The translations under genes and the position numbers were made by a program. The notes beneath the pieces were generated by a model. That model worked only from the letters and a program-made list of their open reading frames with translations, did not search any database and was not told the DNA's origin. Below are positions 26,321 to 37,141 of a stretch of DNA of 64,000 nt, one piece after another (within the stretch, counting starts at the first letter, position 1; every line of letters begins with the position of its first letter). The stretch covers positions 12,444,501 to 12,508,500 of the forward strand of contig CM060188.1 of the NCBI GenBank assembly GCA_030549335.1, in the 5' to 3' direction. Origin of the DNA: Pontederia crassipes (Eukaryota; Streptophyta; Magnoliopsida; Commelinales; Pontederiaceae).

Positions 26321-27145
26321 GGGTTTGTTCGGCAAATAATTAATGGAGGAATAGAATGGAGCGATGTGGTGAGTAATGGGGTGAGGTGGCGTAGTGTGTC
26401 ATTAGAAAGTTCATGTTTGGATAATAAATTATATAAGATGTGAGGTGGAGTAATGAATATTTTATTTATATAAAAGTCATTTTTATCCTTCATTATATAT
26501 TTAAAATATTTATAATCGTTAATTAGGGGGTGAGCATGAACCGGAATGATCTGGTCACTCTCGCCCACACCAACTAGGATTTTCTAAATTTTTTTCCGAC
26601 CCGATAGATAATTGGGTCATGACCGAGTCTCATTTCTTTAACACCCGACCGGGTCGGATTGGAACCGAATTCAGATTTTACGTCTCAACCTAATTGAATA
26701 TATTATATTAATATTAAATTATTTTAAAATAGTATATTTATATTTATTTTGAATAAAATTTTATATTTACTAAAAAGTTGTATTTAATAAAAAATTATAG
26801 ATAAATATGTATTCATATTAAAAAATATAATATATAATGATATATATCAATGAATGTGAGAGAGAGAAGAGAGAAGAGAGAGAGAGGGGGTGGTTTAATT
26901 TGACAACCAGAGAAATAATTTAATTTGGTGATAAAAAAAGGAAAAAAGTTAATTTGATTTAAAATAATTTATCCTTTCTCATTTCATTAATTTGATGGAA
27001 CGAAAAATATGGTGTTTACAGGGATTAACAATTCCATCCTACCTCTTTTAACTTAAATAAAAAAATATAACGAAACATAATTTAACTAATTTTATTCCCT
27101 CATATTTCATCCCACCCCTTCATATCCCTCAATCCAAACATACCC
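26321..27145. mobile_element. Putative MITE with GGGTNTGTTYGG ends
   Basis: The left end is GGGTTTGTTCGGCAAATAAT and the right end read in reverse is GGGTATGTTTGGATTGAGGG. The interior carries GA-rich and AT-rich DNA. A GC-richer insert with CGACCCGATAG/CGACCGGGTCGG motifs at about 26,525-26,700 may be a second element. The target duplication is not clear. Confidence 0.35.
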
Positions 27146-29280
27146 TAAATTCTTGTGAGAGCCTTGGATGACCTGTGCATTGCCTGGACTTCAGGGCAAG
27201 GCCGACCCAAGAGTGAGGCCAGTCAAGATTTACTTGAGGCCTCACTCAATGAAAGTCGACTAATTATGATTTATGTGTTAAGTATTAATTTTAATAATAT
27301 TAAATTATTATCAAAGATTTATAATTGAAAATCTTTATTGATTTTAAATCACTAAATATCTATTTTATCTTCTAATATTTTTTTACCTTCACTATATAAG
27401 TAATAATTAATTCATCATAATTAAACATCTTCTTATCTTTAAATTTAATTTATACCATGTTTATATTTGATTTTTTCTCTAAAATCATAATACTTTAATT
27501 AATTTTGTCATTAATATTATTATCACTCTTGTTCATAATTAACAACACTTTTGCATTGAAGAACTACATTTAAAAATAGTTCTTATGTATTATCTTCGTA
27601 AATTAATTATTTTTAACATATAATTATAATTTTTATATAACAAAATTTAAACAAATTAAATATAATAATATTTTATTGACGTAAAAAATTTAAATTTTGT
27701 TTAGGTCTCCCATTGTCTTGATCTGGCACTGCTTCAGGGTAGTGTGATTCTAGACACAATCTGGCAATGCTTATTAGAACTAACCAAAAGCAAAGACACA
27801 TCCTTATAAGGATGTTTTGTTTGATAATTTAATGATTGAGGAATATGTTATGACGGAGAAGTAAGGATTGATGAGATTAAATATAGTGGGTGTTTATAAA
27901 AACGATGTTGTATATGAATTCATGGGATATGTTGAATTATTTTAATTCACGATATAAGTTATAATACATAAATTATGAAAGATTAATTTATATAAACATA
28001 TTTATTATCCTAATTAATTAATTTATTTTTAATTTAATAAAAAAGGATAAAATAGATATAATTATTTCTTACTCAATTTGATGAGATTGAATATGACAAA
28101 TGTTTTCAAAAATCATATGAATTTATAGGTTGAGCTGGATGATTGGTTTAATCCATTTTTTATTTGGATACAAATTATAATATATGAGTCACGAAAGATT
28201 TAGTTAGGTAAATATTTTTTGTATTCTTAAGTAAACTTGTCTACTTTTAATTTGATTGAACAAATAAAAGGTAAAACAAGTATAGTTATTTTTAATCCTA
28301 AAAATTCACCAATTTGATAAAATTTGTTAGTATGGACATAATCTTTTTATTTAAATTTTTAAAAATGATATCCAAACACAATGTAAATTTTGTAAACTAA
28401 ATCTAACTAGTTTATTAATAACCTACTCCACTTGCCGGTGCCAATAAGTTTTATAAAGCCGTATTGATGTTATTGGATGTGTTTGAATAATGAAGTACAA
28501 TGGAAGAGAAGACGAGAGAGAGAGAGGATGGAACTTGCTTGAGGTTCCAGAATTAAGCATTAGCTTCGCTATTTCCAAGGAGCCAAGGACGTATCTTATA
28601 GTACATGACCGTTCCGACGTAGCATATTAACCCAAGGTTTGTCTTGGCCAAGTTAGATCCGACGAAGCATGACGCCCCTTCCGATATGCTGTAAATTAGA
28701 ACTAAAAATTCTTATACAAATTCACATTCAGAACACATACTCAGGGAAAAAGTCGCAACGTCCCATCTCTAAAAAAGTCTGTATTACAAAAATGGCAAAA
28801 GCATTGTATCGTTTTTTAGTGACTAAAAACCTTACATTCTTGTTATTTACTTTCATTACTTTATCACATGAATATGATTTGCCATAAACATAATAAAATT
28901 ATGTGCCACATGACACATGTTGACGACTAATGAAAATTTTATCAGACCTAAGGACCACATGTTTTGCACAATTAGTTCAAGGAGGCATGTTTACAAGGTT
29001 TTGCTGCAGCACATCAGTTGTTTAAATGCTTGAAAATTTTCAAAATATGGATTGCCTAATCAGTTTACCATGAAGGCACAAAACATAAATTGAGCCACAA
29101 AAGAAATCTACATTGGGCAAAGTGTTACTGCATTAACAGAATCCATTTTCGGATTAACCATGATACTCGACTTCAACCGACCAGCGCCTGTGGCCAAAAT
29201 TTGATGGTAAAATCAGCTGCGCTAAAACCTTGATTGTAGAAGCAGCTGCGCTTGATAATCCAGGGATATCATCATGAACT
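27146..29280. other. Intergenic region with weak repeat candidates
   Basis: No gene is seen. About 27,195-27,745 has GC-richer edges around an AT-rich core (AGGGCAAGGCCGACCCAAGA at the left, reverse GCAGTGCCAGATCAAGACAA at the right) and may be a small TIR element. About 27,860-28,300 contains two diverged head-to-tail copies of a 215-bp unit (AGATTAAATATAG.. and AGATTGAATATGA..). Confidence 0.35.
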
Positions 29281-29303
29281 CTAATTTTCACCGCCTTCAT
29301 CTC
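29281..29303 (-). CDS. Possible terminal exon of plastid RPL4
   Basis: The single-exon RPL4 frame ends ...VLPG with its stop lying inside a CAG|GTTAGC donor-like site (exon would end at 30,020). A good acceptor (ATTTTTATTGCGTATCAG) precedes 29,303. Splicing the two keeps frame and replaces the terminal Gly-stop with GDEGGEN-stop, extending the acidic tail in kind. The intron would be 716 bp. The alternative is that RPL4 simply terminates at 30,015 and this is chance. Confidence 0.4.
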
Positions 29304-30014
29304 CTGATACGCAATAAAAATACATTGTTAGCTTATCTGCACCTAAAGAGAAGAAACCAGCTACCAAGGTCAATCTAAACGTTCATATTTATAACTTTGT
29401 CTTGTTTTATTGCAACTTCTACCGATGACACAATGTCTTTGACTCTGTGATCTTGCTTAATACATTTTGATTAGTTTATCAATTCATGAATAACAGTATC
29501 TACTTGAGTACTTGCCAAACTCTAATATGTTGATGTAAGCAGGTTGTAATTTGATGCTACCCCTGGTCAACTGTCCATGGATTGCCTGCAACGAATCTAT
29601 GCTGCAAACATCAGAACCAGATCTCTACCAGAAACAAGTATCTGATTCATTCTGTGCGGTGCCAAAAGTTTTCTCCGCATCTGACCTTTTTCTTTTTTTT
29701 TTTTTGTCACTTGTCACCAATCGGCCGAGGATTTCGACTAATCGCACGATCATCTGACAGGATGGGCTTCCGGGCTAAACCACTATTCTGTTTGTGTCGA
29801 ATTCGAAAATTGCTTAAGCATAAACAGACTACTTACTGGCTTAATCAAACTCACTCAAAGTTGATAAGAATAAAAAGTATCGAATTTAAGTAAATTACAC
29901 TTGTTGTCCGAATGCCGTTTGTTAACTAAGTCTAACGCGTAGTGTACGATAGAAATGTTCGATCCCCATTGAGGCATTTCATCATAAAGCATCAGAGCAA
30001 AGGCGAGATGAGCG

Positions 30015-30896
30015 CTAACCTGGGAGAACCTCTTCTCCTTCGTCTTCATCCTCAACCTCATCGTCCAAAGAAACATCCTCTCCGTAGACGGAGTTGAGGT
30101 AGTCGATGGCCGATCTGGTGAAAATTAGCTTCTCCGCATCGAGAACGTCGAAGAGGTTGAGCGTCCTGGGCGTGAGCATCTTGACGGTGCCGATGTTCCT
30201 GCAGGAGAGCTGGACGTTGTCGGGGACGTCGGTCATTAGGAATGTCGACTTGCGCTTGGGGTCGAGCCCCCACCTCCGCATGGCGGCCACGAACTCCTTG
30301 GTCGTCGGTCCCTCCGGGAAGTCGAAGTCGTCGACGACTAGGGCGTCGGAGGCCCGGGCGGCGCTGGCGAGGGCAGTGGAGATGGCGAGGCGCTTCTCCT
30401 TCCGGTTGATCTTGATGGACCAGTCCCGGGGTTTGGGGCCGAAGATGACACCACCACCCGGGCGGAGCGGAGTGCGCTGGGAACCGCGGCGGGCTCCTCC
30501 GGTTTTCTTCTGGGGGTAGGGCTTCTTCCCGCCGCCGCGGACCTCGCCGCGGGTGAGGGTGGAGGCGGTGCCCCGGCGGGCGTTCTGGCGGTCGGCGATA
30601 AGGCCGCGGTGGACGACGGCGCGGGCGGTGTCGGAAGGCGCAGAGCGGAGGGTGAGGGAGGCCTCGCCAACGACCTCACCGGAGAAGGAGAGGACGGGGA
30701 GACGGGGCGCGTCGGCGGTAGGGGCGAGCTGGGCCTGAGCGCGGACGACGAGGCGGAGGCCGGACTTGGAGGCGATAGCGTGACTGTTAAAAAGGGATAG
30801 TTTGGGTGGCGCGAACGGAAGTTGAGGAGAGGAGGCGAAGAAGAGGGAAGACGACGAGGACAATGTTAACGACGAGGAGGAGAGCGGCGACGGCAT
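30015..30896 (-). CDS. RPL4: Plastid large-subunit ribosomal protein L4 (uL4c), nuclear-encoded
   Basis: The frame encodes 293 aa. uL4 is an assembly-initiator protein of the bacterial-type 50S subunit whose loop lines the peptide exit tunnel. Residues 1 to about 52 are Ser/Leu-rich with few acids (PSPLSSSSLTLSSSSSLFF) and form a plausible chloroplast transit peptide ending near VVRAQA. The mature part has the uL4 signatures RQNARRGTASTLTRGEVRGG, KKPYPQKKTGGARRGSQ and RPGGGVIFGPKPRDWS, then the C-terminal lobe (LVVDDF, NIGTVKML, NLFDVL). It ends in a plant-type acidic tail (DDEVEDEDEGEE). Codon use is extremely GC-rich, unlike the flanks. A short second exon at 29,281-29,303 may replace the last residue. 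A GA/CT repeat lies just 5' of the ATG. Confidence 0.95.
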   Translation of the reverse strand: MPSPLSSSSLTLSSSSSLFFASSPQLPFAPPKLSLFNSHAIASKSGLRLVVRAQAQLAPTADAPRLPVLSFSGEVVGEASLTLRSAPSDTARAVVHRGLIADRQNARRGTASTLTRGEVRGGGKKPYPQKKTGGARRGSQRTPLRPGGGVIFGPKPRDWSIKINRKEKRLAISTALASAARASDALVVDDFDFPEGPTTKEFVAAMRRWGLDPKRKSTFLMTDVPDNVQLSCRNIGTVKMLTPRTLNLFDVLDAEKLIFTRSAIDYLNSVYGEDVSLDDEVEDEDEGEEVLPG

Positions 30897-30918
30897 TTTG
30901 AACTGCCCAAATCTTCTT

Positions 30919-30920
<2 letters not shown>

Positions 30921-30955
<35 letters not shown>
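30921..30955 (-). repeat. (CT/GA)n tract in the RPL4 5' leader
   Basis: About 17 CT units on the plus strand, hence a GA run in the RPL4 leader 25-60 bp before its ATG. Plant GAGA tracts near transcription starts can bind BBR/BPC proteins; any regulatory role here is inference. Confidence 0.6.
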
Positions 30956-30957
<2 letters not shown>

Positions 30958-31191
30958 TGTTCTAATTGCTTTGGACTTCTCCTCCTCCCTTTACAGAAGA
31001 AGCAGAGGAAGATGGCGCAAAAGAGGGATGGAAGGCGGACACGTTATCTGTATGTTATCCAGACCGGCCAAAAACACAATAGATACACAAGCTTAATTTA
31101 ATTTAAGTTAATTACATATTACTACACTTAGTTCTTTTAAATTTTATCTATTATATATTTTGTTTATATGAAAGCCAAAAAACGATTTAAG

Positions 31192-31197
31192 AAAAAA
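31192..31197 (-). terminator. Pol III terminator of tRNA-Asp
   Basis: A run of six A on the plus strand (T6 on the transcribed reading) begins 5 bp beyond the tRNA 3' end, the expected RNA polymerase III stop. Confidence 0.75.
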
Positions 31198-31201
31198 TCT
31201 A

Positions 31202-31273
31202 CGCCGTTGCCGGGGATCGAACCCGGGTCTCCCGCGTGACAGGCGGGGATACTCACCACTATACTACAACGAC
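31202..31273 (-). tRNA. tRNA-Asp (anticodon GUC)
   Basis: A 72-nt cloverleaf on the minus strand without intron or encoded CCA. The acceptor stem pairs GTCGTTG with CAACGGC, followed by discriminator G. The A box is TAGTATAGTGGTGAGTA and the B box is GGTTCGATCC. The anticodon stem CCGCC/GCGGG-type encloses loop CTGTCAC with anticodon GTC, which decodes GAC/GAU. A T6 Pol III terminator follows. All stems look intact, so it is probably functional and nuclear. Confidence 0.96.
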
Positions 31274-31289
31274 TTCGGTGTTCGGACAC

Positions 31290-32335
31290 GAAAATTTTCA
31301 TGGTTAAAATCACCATACAAAAAGCAAAAGGTGTCTGAGACATTTGATATTCGCATGGAAATAATGTCTCTTTGTCTAGGACCAAATTTCTTCTGCCACA
31401 AACTGATCAGGACACTCGATCGATCCTATGTCGACTTATCTGCTTTTTTCTGTTGACATGCATATGTTCATAAACATATGTACACATAGCTGCAACTGGA
31501 GTGACAGAGCTCTTGTGTATGAATGACGAATTCTGTCATATTTGTCCTGCATTCAAAGGCGCCGACCACTGGTTTTCCAAGCCCTTTTGATCGACTGTTA
31601 CATTACACTAGTAACATCTGAACATGGCCAGGAGAAAACGATCGATGCGCAAAAGTTCACACAAAAGCACTCAACATCTTGTTTGTCCCCCACAACCGCA
31701 GCTCTCATCTGCTGCTCCATTAATCCTTTATTTCTGTACAGTGTATCTGTTATCTGCCCATATAACACCAACGGAACATAAGAGCCAAACAAAAGGCCAA
31801 CAAGAAGAGCCCAAGTACATGACAGCACCTCAAAAGCATAGCCGCTTCATTTGCTCTCTACATGCACAAAAATGCATTGAAGCTTGCCATGCCTTTGATG
31901 CAGTCCAGTTCTCTATCATGTCCTCGTCTTTCCATTCAAAGTTTCAAATCCCTACACAGTTCTCGCTTGCTTCAAGGATGGAGATTCCTCGAGCTACATC
32001 ACAACTTACGCAAGCCTCCAAATACAGAGGTTTTCTCTGAGCATACATAGTCGATCTCTTCTAGTTCCAGTTAACTTTGCTCGGGCAAAGATCCCCCCAA
32101 AGTACTTGCTCATTTGAGACAATTGTCAATGTCATCCAACAGTGCGCATGCATCATAATTCGCAACTCCACTGTGAGCATTTTGACTGCCTTTAATGCTT
32201 CCCTCTGCAACTGCTACTACTGTCTTCATCACTTCTTTTGCTAGCTATCCTCTTTTCCTTTTTCATTTTCTCGGAGATCGAATTCTCTGGTCCAGCCGTC
32301 AATTCCTTCCTTCCAGTTGTACACACGCGCACACG
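31290..32335. other. Intergenic/upstream region
   Basis: Mixed composition with no credible gene. Overlapping short frames at 31,542-32,050 lack recognisable motifs. It probably contains the upstream region of the small gene at 32,376. Confidence 0.45.
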
Positions 32336-32344
32336 TATATATAG
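32336..32344 (+). promoter_or_regulatory. TATA box of the small basic protein gene
   Basis: TATATATAG lies 40 bp before the first in-frame ATG (32,376) and 61 bp before the second (32,397). Initiation about 30 bp downstream would leave almost no leader for the first ATG, so the second is a serious alternative start. Confidence 0.5.
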
Positions 32345-32375
32345 AGCTCGCCAGGCCGGGCATGGCGACGCCTAC

Positions 32376-32897
32376 ATGGAATTCGAAAGTGGAAAGATGT
32401 CGAAGATCAAGGTGCGTGCCGGAACTGGCGGCAGTCGACGACTAAGTTTCAGCGTCAACGCCTACGAGAAGCCGGCCTTCTTTTTCGCGTTCGACAACCA
32501 AACGAGATCGTATGAAGCCTGCTGCGGCAAGTCGAAGCTGCAGAAACAGGTTCACAAGGGTTCTTCGTCATCTTCTTCTTCATCTTCCTACAGGTTTGTG
32601 ATCAGAAGGGCCCGCTGCTCCGTGGCGAGGCTCTTCCAGCGCATCAGGACCAGCGTGTCCATGGTGCAGCATTCGATCCCTCGGCATAGAACTGGAACCC
32701 AACCGACGTCGGCAGCGTCGACGAGGGGTCCTTTTGTCAGCGTGGCGCCGCAGAGTAGAAGCGCGCGTTTCGGGGATTGCCACCAGGCCGAAGCCATTGA
32801 AGACTGCATCAAGTTCTTGAAAAATTCGTCGTGCAAGGAGGAGTTCCTAAGCACTTCTTGTCAGCTTCAGCACCTGCTTCATGTCCAACGCCCTTAA
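32376..32897 (+). CDS. Small basic Ser-rich plant protein, unknown function
   Basis: A single exon of 173 aa (166 if the Met at 32,397 is used). I do not recognise a named domain. Visible features are a basic N-terminus (MSKIKVRAGTGGSRRLSFS), a Ser run of about nine residues near residue 65 and a strongly basic segment (RFVIRRARCSVARLFQRIR). A C-terminal AEAIEDCIKFLKNSS motif follows. That AEAIxDCIxFLKxSS ending recalls a group of short plant proteins annotated only as hypothetical. The frame is GC-rich and lies 31 bp after a TATA box, both supporting a real gene. There is no signal peptide or membrane segment. The upstream frame extension to 32,238 has only a TTG start and crosses the TATA box, so I excluded it. 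Confidence 0.7.
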   Translation: MEFESGKMSKIKVRAGTGGSRRLSFSVNAYEKPAFFFAFDNQTRSYEACCGKSKLQKQVHKGSSSSSSSSSYRFVIRRARCSVARLFQRIRTSVSMVQHSIPRHRTGTQPTSAASTRGPFVSVAPQSRSARFGDCHQAEAIEDCIKFLKNSSCKEEFLSTSCQLQHLLHVQRP

Positions 32898-33581
32898 TAA
32901 TCATTGGATTACTTAATGTTCTCAGAAACATATATATTAGATTAGACCGCATAGTACTACGTGAGTTTCGCAGACTGTACTGTTGGTTAGCGACATCAAC
33001 TGTTTCACCGATGTTAATTCTCAGACAATTTTGTTTCAACTTAAGCGTTCAAACTGCTGCTGATGGAAAAGTACTAGTAATATATTATTACCATGTATGG
33101 TATTTTTATTACTGTTGACCAAAGACGGAAGAGGCAGTACACCTCCATCTTTGCTCGATATCCTTCGACTTTAATTTATGACAAGAATTTTCTTTATCTT
33201 TTAACTCATTATATCTAATATACTTTTCATCATCGATCGCATAATTGACGTGATGTTCTTTTTCCGTGAGGCACTCATCCGATATGACATCATCACACAA
33301 ATTACCTTTCACGTCAATAAATTATTAAAAAATAATATATATAATAAAATTAAACTAAACTAATAATAAAATAAAAAAATAAAAAAGGAGGGGGCAACCG
33401 CTCTTTTCTCTCTATTCGATCACCGGTCACCTAAGCGTCGACGGCCGGAGGAAGAAGAGGAGGGGGCGACCGGTCCCACTCCTTTTCTCTTTAGCGTTGG
33501 AGAAGAGAGAAAAAATATTTTTTAGCTAATATTTTATTTTTTATTAATAGATAAATTATTAATCCATCTCTATTAAGAATC

Positions 33582-34175
33582 AATGCCGTAAAATTCGACC
33601 CAGCCATCGACCCATATCGATGGCCAGATACGGTTGAACCAGTCGGACCGAGTCAAACTGAAAGGTCGGACCGAATCAAATCGATCGATTGGATAGAATA
33701 ATATAAGTTAATAAAAAAATAAAATATGTTAAACAACTTTCTCTTTTATTCTTAATATCATTGTAAGATGCATAATAAATAAATTAAAACATAATAAAGT
33801 AAAATAAAATGATATAATAAGTTAAAAAATATAATAAAAGTAACTATCAATTAAATAATTGTTACCTAAAAGATGATATAATCTTTATAATTATAAGTTA
33901 AAAAATTATTAATAATATTATGAAGAAAAGTTAGGGCATGAATTTAAACAAATATATGTACAAGTAACGTGTCATAAATTTTTAAATTTTTTATACACTA
34001 TTTTTTATGTTGATCTGATCGGGTCGCTCAAATCTGTCACATCGGCCGATTGAACTCGAGTTTCGATCGAGTTTGACCAGGTCAACCTCAAGGACGAATT
34101 TGAGGTGACCTACGAGCTATTTTTATGGTCGGACACTAGTCCGACTGATCAGGCCGGGCTGAGTTTACAGCAATG
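33582..34175 (+). mobile_element. Non-autonomous Mutator-like element, copy B
   Basis: 594 bp, non-coding. Left end AATGCCGTAAAATTCGACCC and right end read in reverse (ATTGCTGTAAACTCAGCCCG) form an imperfect TIR. Flanking 9-mers TTAAGAATC (33,573-33,581) and TTAAGAGTG (34,176-34,184) share their first six bases. The ends are full of GACCGG/CCGGTC-type words around an AT-rich core, as in copies A, C and D. Confidence 0.6.
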
Positions 34176-34510
34176 TTAAGAGTGGAACGATGAGAGATAT
34201 GAATCATACTATTTAGAAAAAAGTAGCATAATCATTGTTTAGTATTTTAAAATATATTTTCCACTTTTAAATTTTTTCTCTTCTCTTTCTCTCACCAAAA
34301 GTAGGGCGGCGCATTGACCCCTGCAACAACCGCCCTCATTTTTTTTTTTTACATTAATTTATTTAAGAAAAAATACATTTAGATGAAGGATAGTTTGGTA
34401 ATTTGACTATAAAAATAGCTAAGGCATTTTTTACGAAAAAGCTAAGGCACTTTTGTCATGAAATATGAAACATATAAGGACTATCTTTTCCATAAATAAA
34501 TATTTAAGCT

Positions 34511-35050
34511 AATGTTGTAAAATTCGATCCGATCATTGACTTAGATTGTCTAATGAATCAGGTCGGATCGGTTGGACCAAGTCGAATCGAATGGTTGAAT
34601 CGAGTAATATAAATTAATAAAAAATAAATAAGTTAAGATGATTGTTGTAATATTATTAATATATAATATCTTATTTCGTAAAAAATACAAAATATAATAT
34701 TCACATCAAATAATATAATAAAGTGAACATTAATTGAATCATCAATTGAATATTTTCTAAACAAATCTCGTGAGGTAATTAAAAAATAAAAATATCGATG
34801 AAATGTATGATAAAAAAGAATGTTAAAACATAAATTTCAAATAAAGATATATATAAATAATATTTTTAAAACTTTTAATAAATTTTATATGTTTTATTTT
34901 TTATATTTTATAATTTGATTCGTCGGGATCGGTCAAAACCGTCGAGTCGACCGGTTGAACCCAGATTTTGACCGAATTTGATCGGATCAAAGCGGGTCAA
35001 TCCCATGACCGAGTTTTGATTGATCCGTTGATCATTTTAGTGTCCGGACA
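34511..35050 (+). mobile_element. Non-autonomous Mutator-like element, copy C (3'-truncated)
   Basis: It starts AATGTTGTAAAATTCGATCC, nearly identical to copy B's left end, and keeps the same order of GC-rich left arm, AT-rich core and GC-rich right arm. The right arm stops at about AGTGTCCGGACACA without the terminal inverted repeat, so the 3' end is lost. No target duplication is visible. Confidence 0.5.
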
Positions 35051-35608
35051 CAATTGATTTAATGAGACGCAGGAAGTTGTGCTGCATTAAATCTAGCCAT
35101 CAATTGAGCATCAAGTGGTTGGACGCAACAAAGATTGAACTGGATTAAGGTTAGCAGGCAATGTAGCCAAATAACTTGTCTTTATAAAGAAAGGCTCAAG
35201 GAGGAAAATGCATAAAAAGATATTTCGTTTTGTTTATAGTTGCCAAATTTAAAATCTATTAATTTATGAATAGATGGTTGTGACACTTATACTTCGTTTG
35301 GCAAAAGCCAAAAGGTAGAAGTGAGATAGAAGTGCATTAATCTCATAATTAATAATAATAATTGATGGAAATCTTTCTATACAATTTCTTATGGGCCTGC
35401 ATAAACGGGCCCTATTGATTTTATGAATGATACCGCATGCCGGCCCAAAATAGCATTTCTGCTTAGATGCAGTAAACCTTCTCATTCTTCGGTACATGCA
35501 GTCGACTTTTGTTCATCCCCAAATTTCCAATCCAATTTTGGACCTCGCCCTCGTCACTTCTCCATCCACTCAATTTGAGTAATTTGCCTCGAAGCAATTG
35601 GGGGCGAC

Positions 35609-37141
35609 ATGGAAGGTTTAGGCGGCTACTACTCCATTTTTACCTCCTCCATTGCCGCCTCCTTCTCGGCGATGCATCTTCTTAACGACGACGACTGCGT
35701 CAAGCTCAACGTCGGCGGTAAGCTGTTTCAGACCACCCAACGCACCCTCCAGTCCGCCGGTTCCGACTCCCTCCTCGCCGCCCTCTCCCTTCGCGCCGGC
35801 GACCGCGACCCCATCTTCATTGACCGTGACCCTGAGGTCTTCTCTCTGCTCCTCTCCGTCCTCCGGTCCCACCGCCTCCCCTCCGCGGCCCTTCGCCGCT
35901 TCTCAGCCCGGGACCTCCTTGACGAGGCCCTCTACTATGGCCTCGACTCCTTGCTCCGCTCCGCCATGGCTCCGCCGCCTCTCCTCGGCTTCGACGCCTC
36001 CCTCGTCGCCACCCTCCGCCCCGCCTCCGACGCCCTTCCCACCGCCTTCTCCGCCGGCTGCGACGATGGCTCCGTCTGGATCGCCCACGGCGGCCAGATC
36101 TCCGCTTACGATTGGACCCTCGCCCACGCCAGCACAATCCGGACGCACGTCGACGAGATCACCTCCCTCCGCCGCGCGTGGCCGGAGGTCGCGGCGGTCG
36201 GCTCCTTGGTGTCGCCGGGCCTCAACTTCTACGACGTCTCCAGCGGCCGCCACGCGGGCGGCGTCCACTGGACCGATCCGTCCGATCCCCGGGTCTACAA
36301 GGCGCGAGTCACCGCGATCGCCGCCGGCGTTTCCGACTCCGGGGACCCTCTGTACGCGGCGTTCGAGTGCCCCCACAGGGAGAACTGCATCCTGGCGGTG
36401 GACCGGGCGACCCTGCAGGTCTCGTCGGAGATCGGGCGCCAGAGCGGGAGTGCAGCGAAGTCGGCGTCGCCGGGGAAGCTAGTGCACGTGCGGGAGCGAG
36501 GGCTGGTGTTCGCGTCGGCGGTGAGCGCGGGGGCTTTTGGGTACGCCGGTTACATGAGGTTGTGGGATCCGAGGTCCGGGGAGGTGGTGTGGGAGACGAA
36601 CGAGCCAGGGGGAGCGGGGCGGAGCGGCCGGTTCGGGGACTCGTTCGCGGACGTGGAGGTGGACCAGGAGGAACAGACGATCGTGAAGGTGTGCTGGAAG
36701 TCGGGAGACGTCGGTGTGGCGGATATGAGGAAGCTGGGGGAGGATCCGTGGACGTACTTGGAGGAGCCGAGCGCCGCGGGGCTGAGGAGCCGGGGCGCGG
36801 AAGGAGGAGAAGGGGCGAACAGCGTGGTGCACTGCTACAAGAAGCAGGTGTTCGTGAGTCGGGAGGAGGGACTGGAGGTCTGGTCGCAGCTCAAGGAGGA
36901 GGAGGACGCTGATGCCGGGGCCGGAGGAGGAGGAGGAGACGACGACCGGAATGTGGATGGTGGCCGTGGAAGATGGCGGAGGTACAGGAGAAACTTTGTT
37001 GACAGGGAAGAGGACGCGAGGAGGGGACTGATAAGAAGGATGGAAGGTGGCGGAGATCGGCTGTTCGTGAGCAGGGAAGGCATGGAAGGGGTCGAAGTCT
37101 GGGCGAGCTCCGACTTGTCGGGCGCCGTATCACTCCTCTAA
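35609..37141 (+). CDS. BTB/POZ (KCTD-type) domain protein, At2g24240/At4g30940-like
   Basis: An intronless frame of 510 aa. A KCTD-type BTB/T1 domain lies at about residues 28-120: VKLNVGGKLFQTT, GDRDPIFIDRDPEVFSLLLSVLR, then LLDEALYYGLDSLL. The rest resembles a beta-propeller-like C-terminal region of this plant family, with repeated short blocks (GCDDGSVWIAHGGQISAYDW, YAGYMRLWDPRSGEVVWET, EEGLEVWSQ, EGVEVWASSDL). BTB proteins of this kind commonly act as CUL3 ubiquitin-ligase adaptors; no specific substrate can be read here. The first ATG is used; an alternative start is Met22 (MHLLNDDDC), which aligns better with shorter family members. A Gly/Asp-rich insert (AGGGGGDDD) near residue 435 makes it longer than the Arabidopsis protein. 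GC3 is very high. Confidence 0.9.
   Translation: MEGLGGYYSIFTSSIAASFSAMHLLNDDDCVKLNVGGKLFQTTQRTLQSAGSDSLLAALSLRAGDRDPIFIDRDPEVFSLLLSVLRSHRLPSAALRRFSARDLLDEALYYGLDSLLRSAMAPPPLLGFDASLVATLRPASDALPTAFSAGCDDGSVWIAHGGQISAYDWTLAHASTIRTHVDEITSLRRAWPEVAAVGSLVSPGLNFYDVSSGRHAGGVHWTDPSDPRVYKARVTAIAAGVSDSGDPLYAAFECPHRENCILAVDRATLQVSSEIGRQSGSAAKSASPGKLVHVRERGLVFASAVSAGAFGYAGYMRLWDPRSGEVVWETNEPGGAGRSGRFGDSFADVEVDQEEQTIVKVCWKSGDVGVADMRKLGEDPWTYLEEPSAAGLRSRGAEGGEGANSVVHCYKKQVFVSREEGLEVWSQLKEEEDADAGAGGGGGDDDRNVDGGRGRWRRYRRNFVDREEDARRGLIRRMEGGGDRLFVSREGMEGVEVWASSDLSGAVSLL

Noticed and set aside
31542-32050. Overlapping short plus-strand frames between the tRNA and the small gene
   Set aside because: No domain or conserved pattern; composition like non-coding flank.
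36112-36912. Long alternative frames over the BTB gene (266 and 276 codons)
   Set aside because: Arg/Gly/Pro- or Ser/Pro-rich translations typical of shadow frames in very GC-rich coding sequence.
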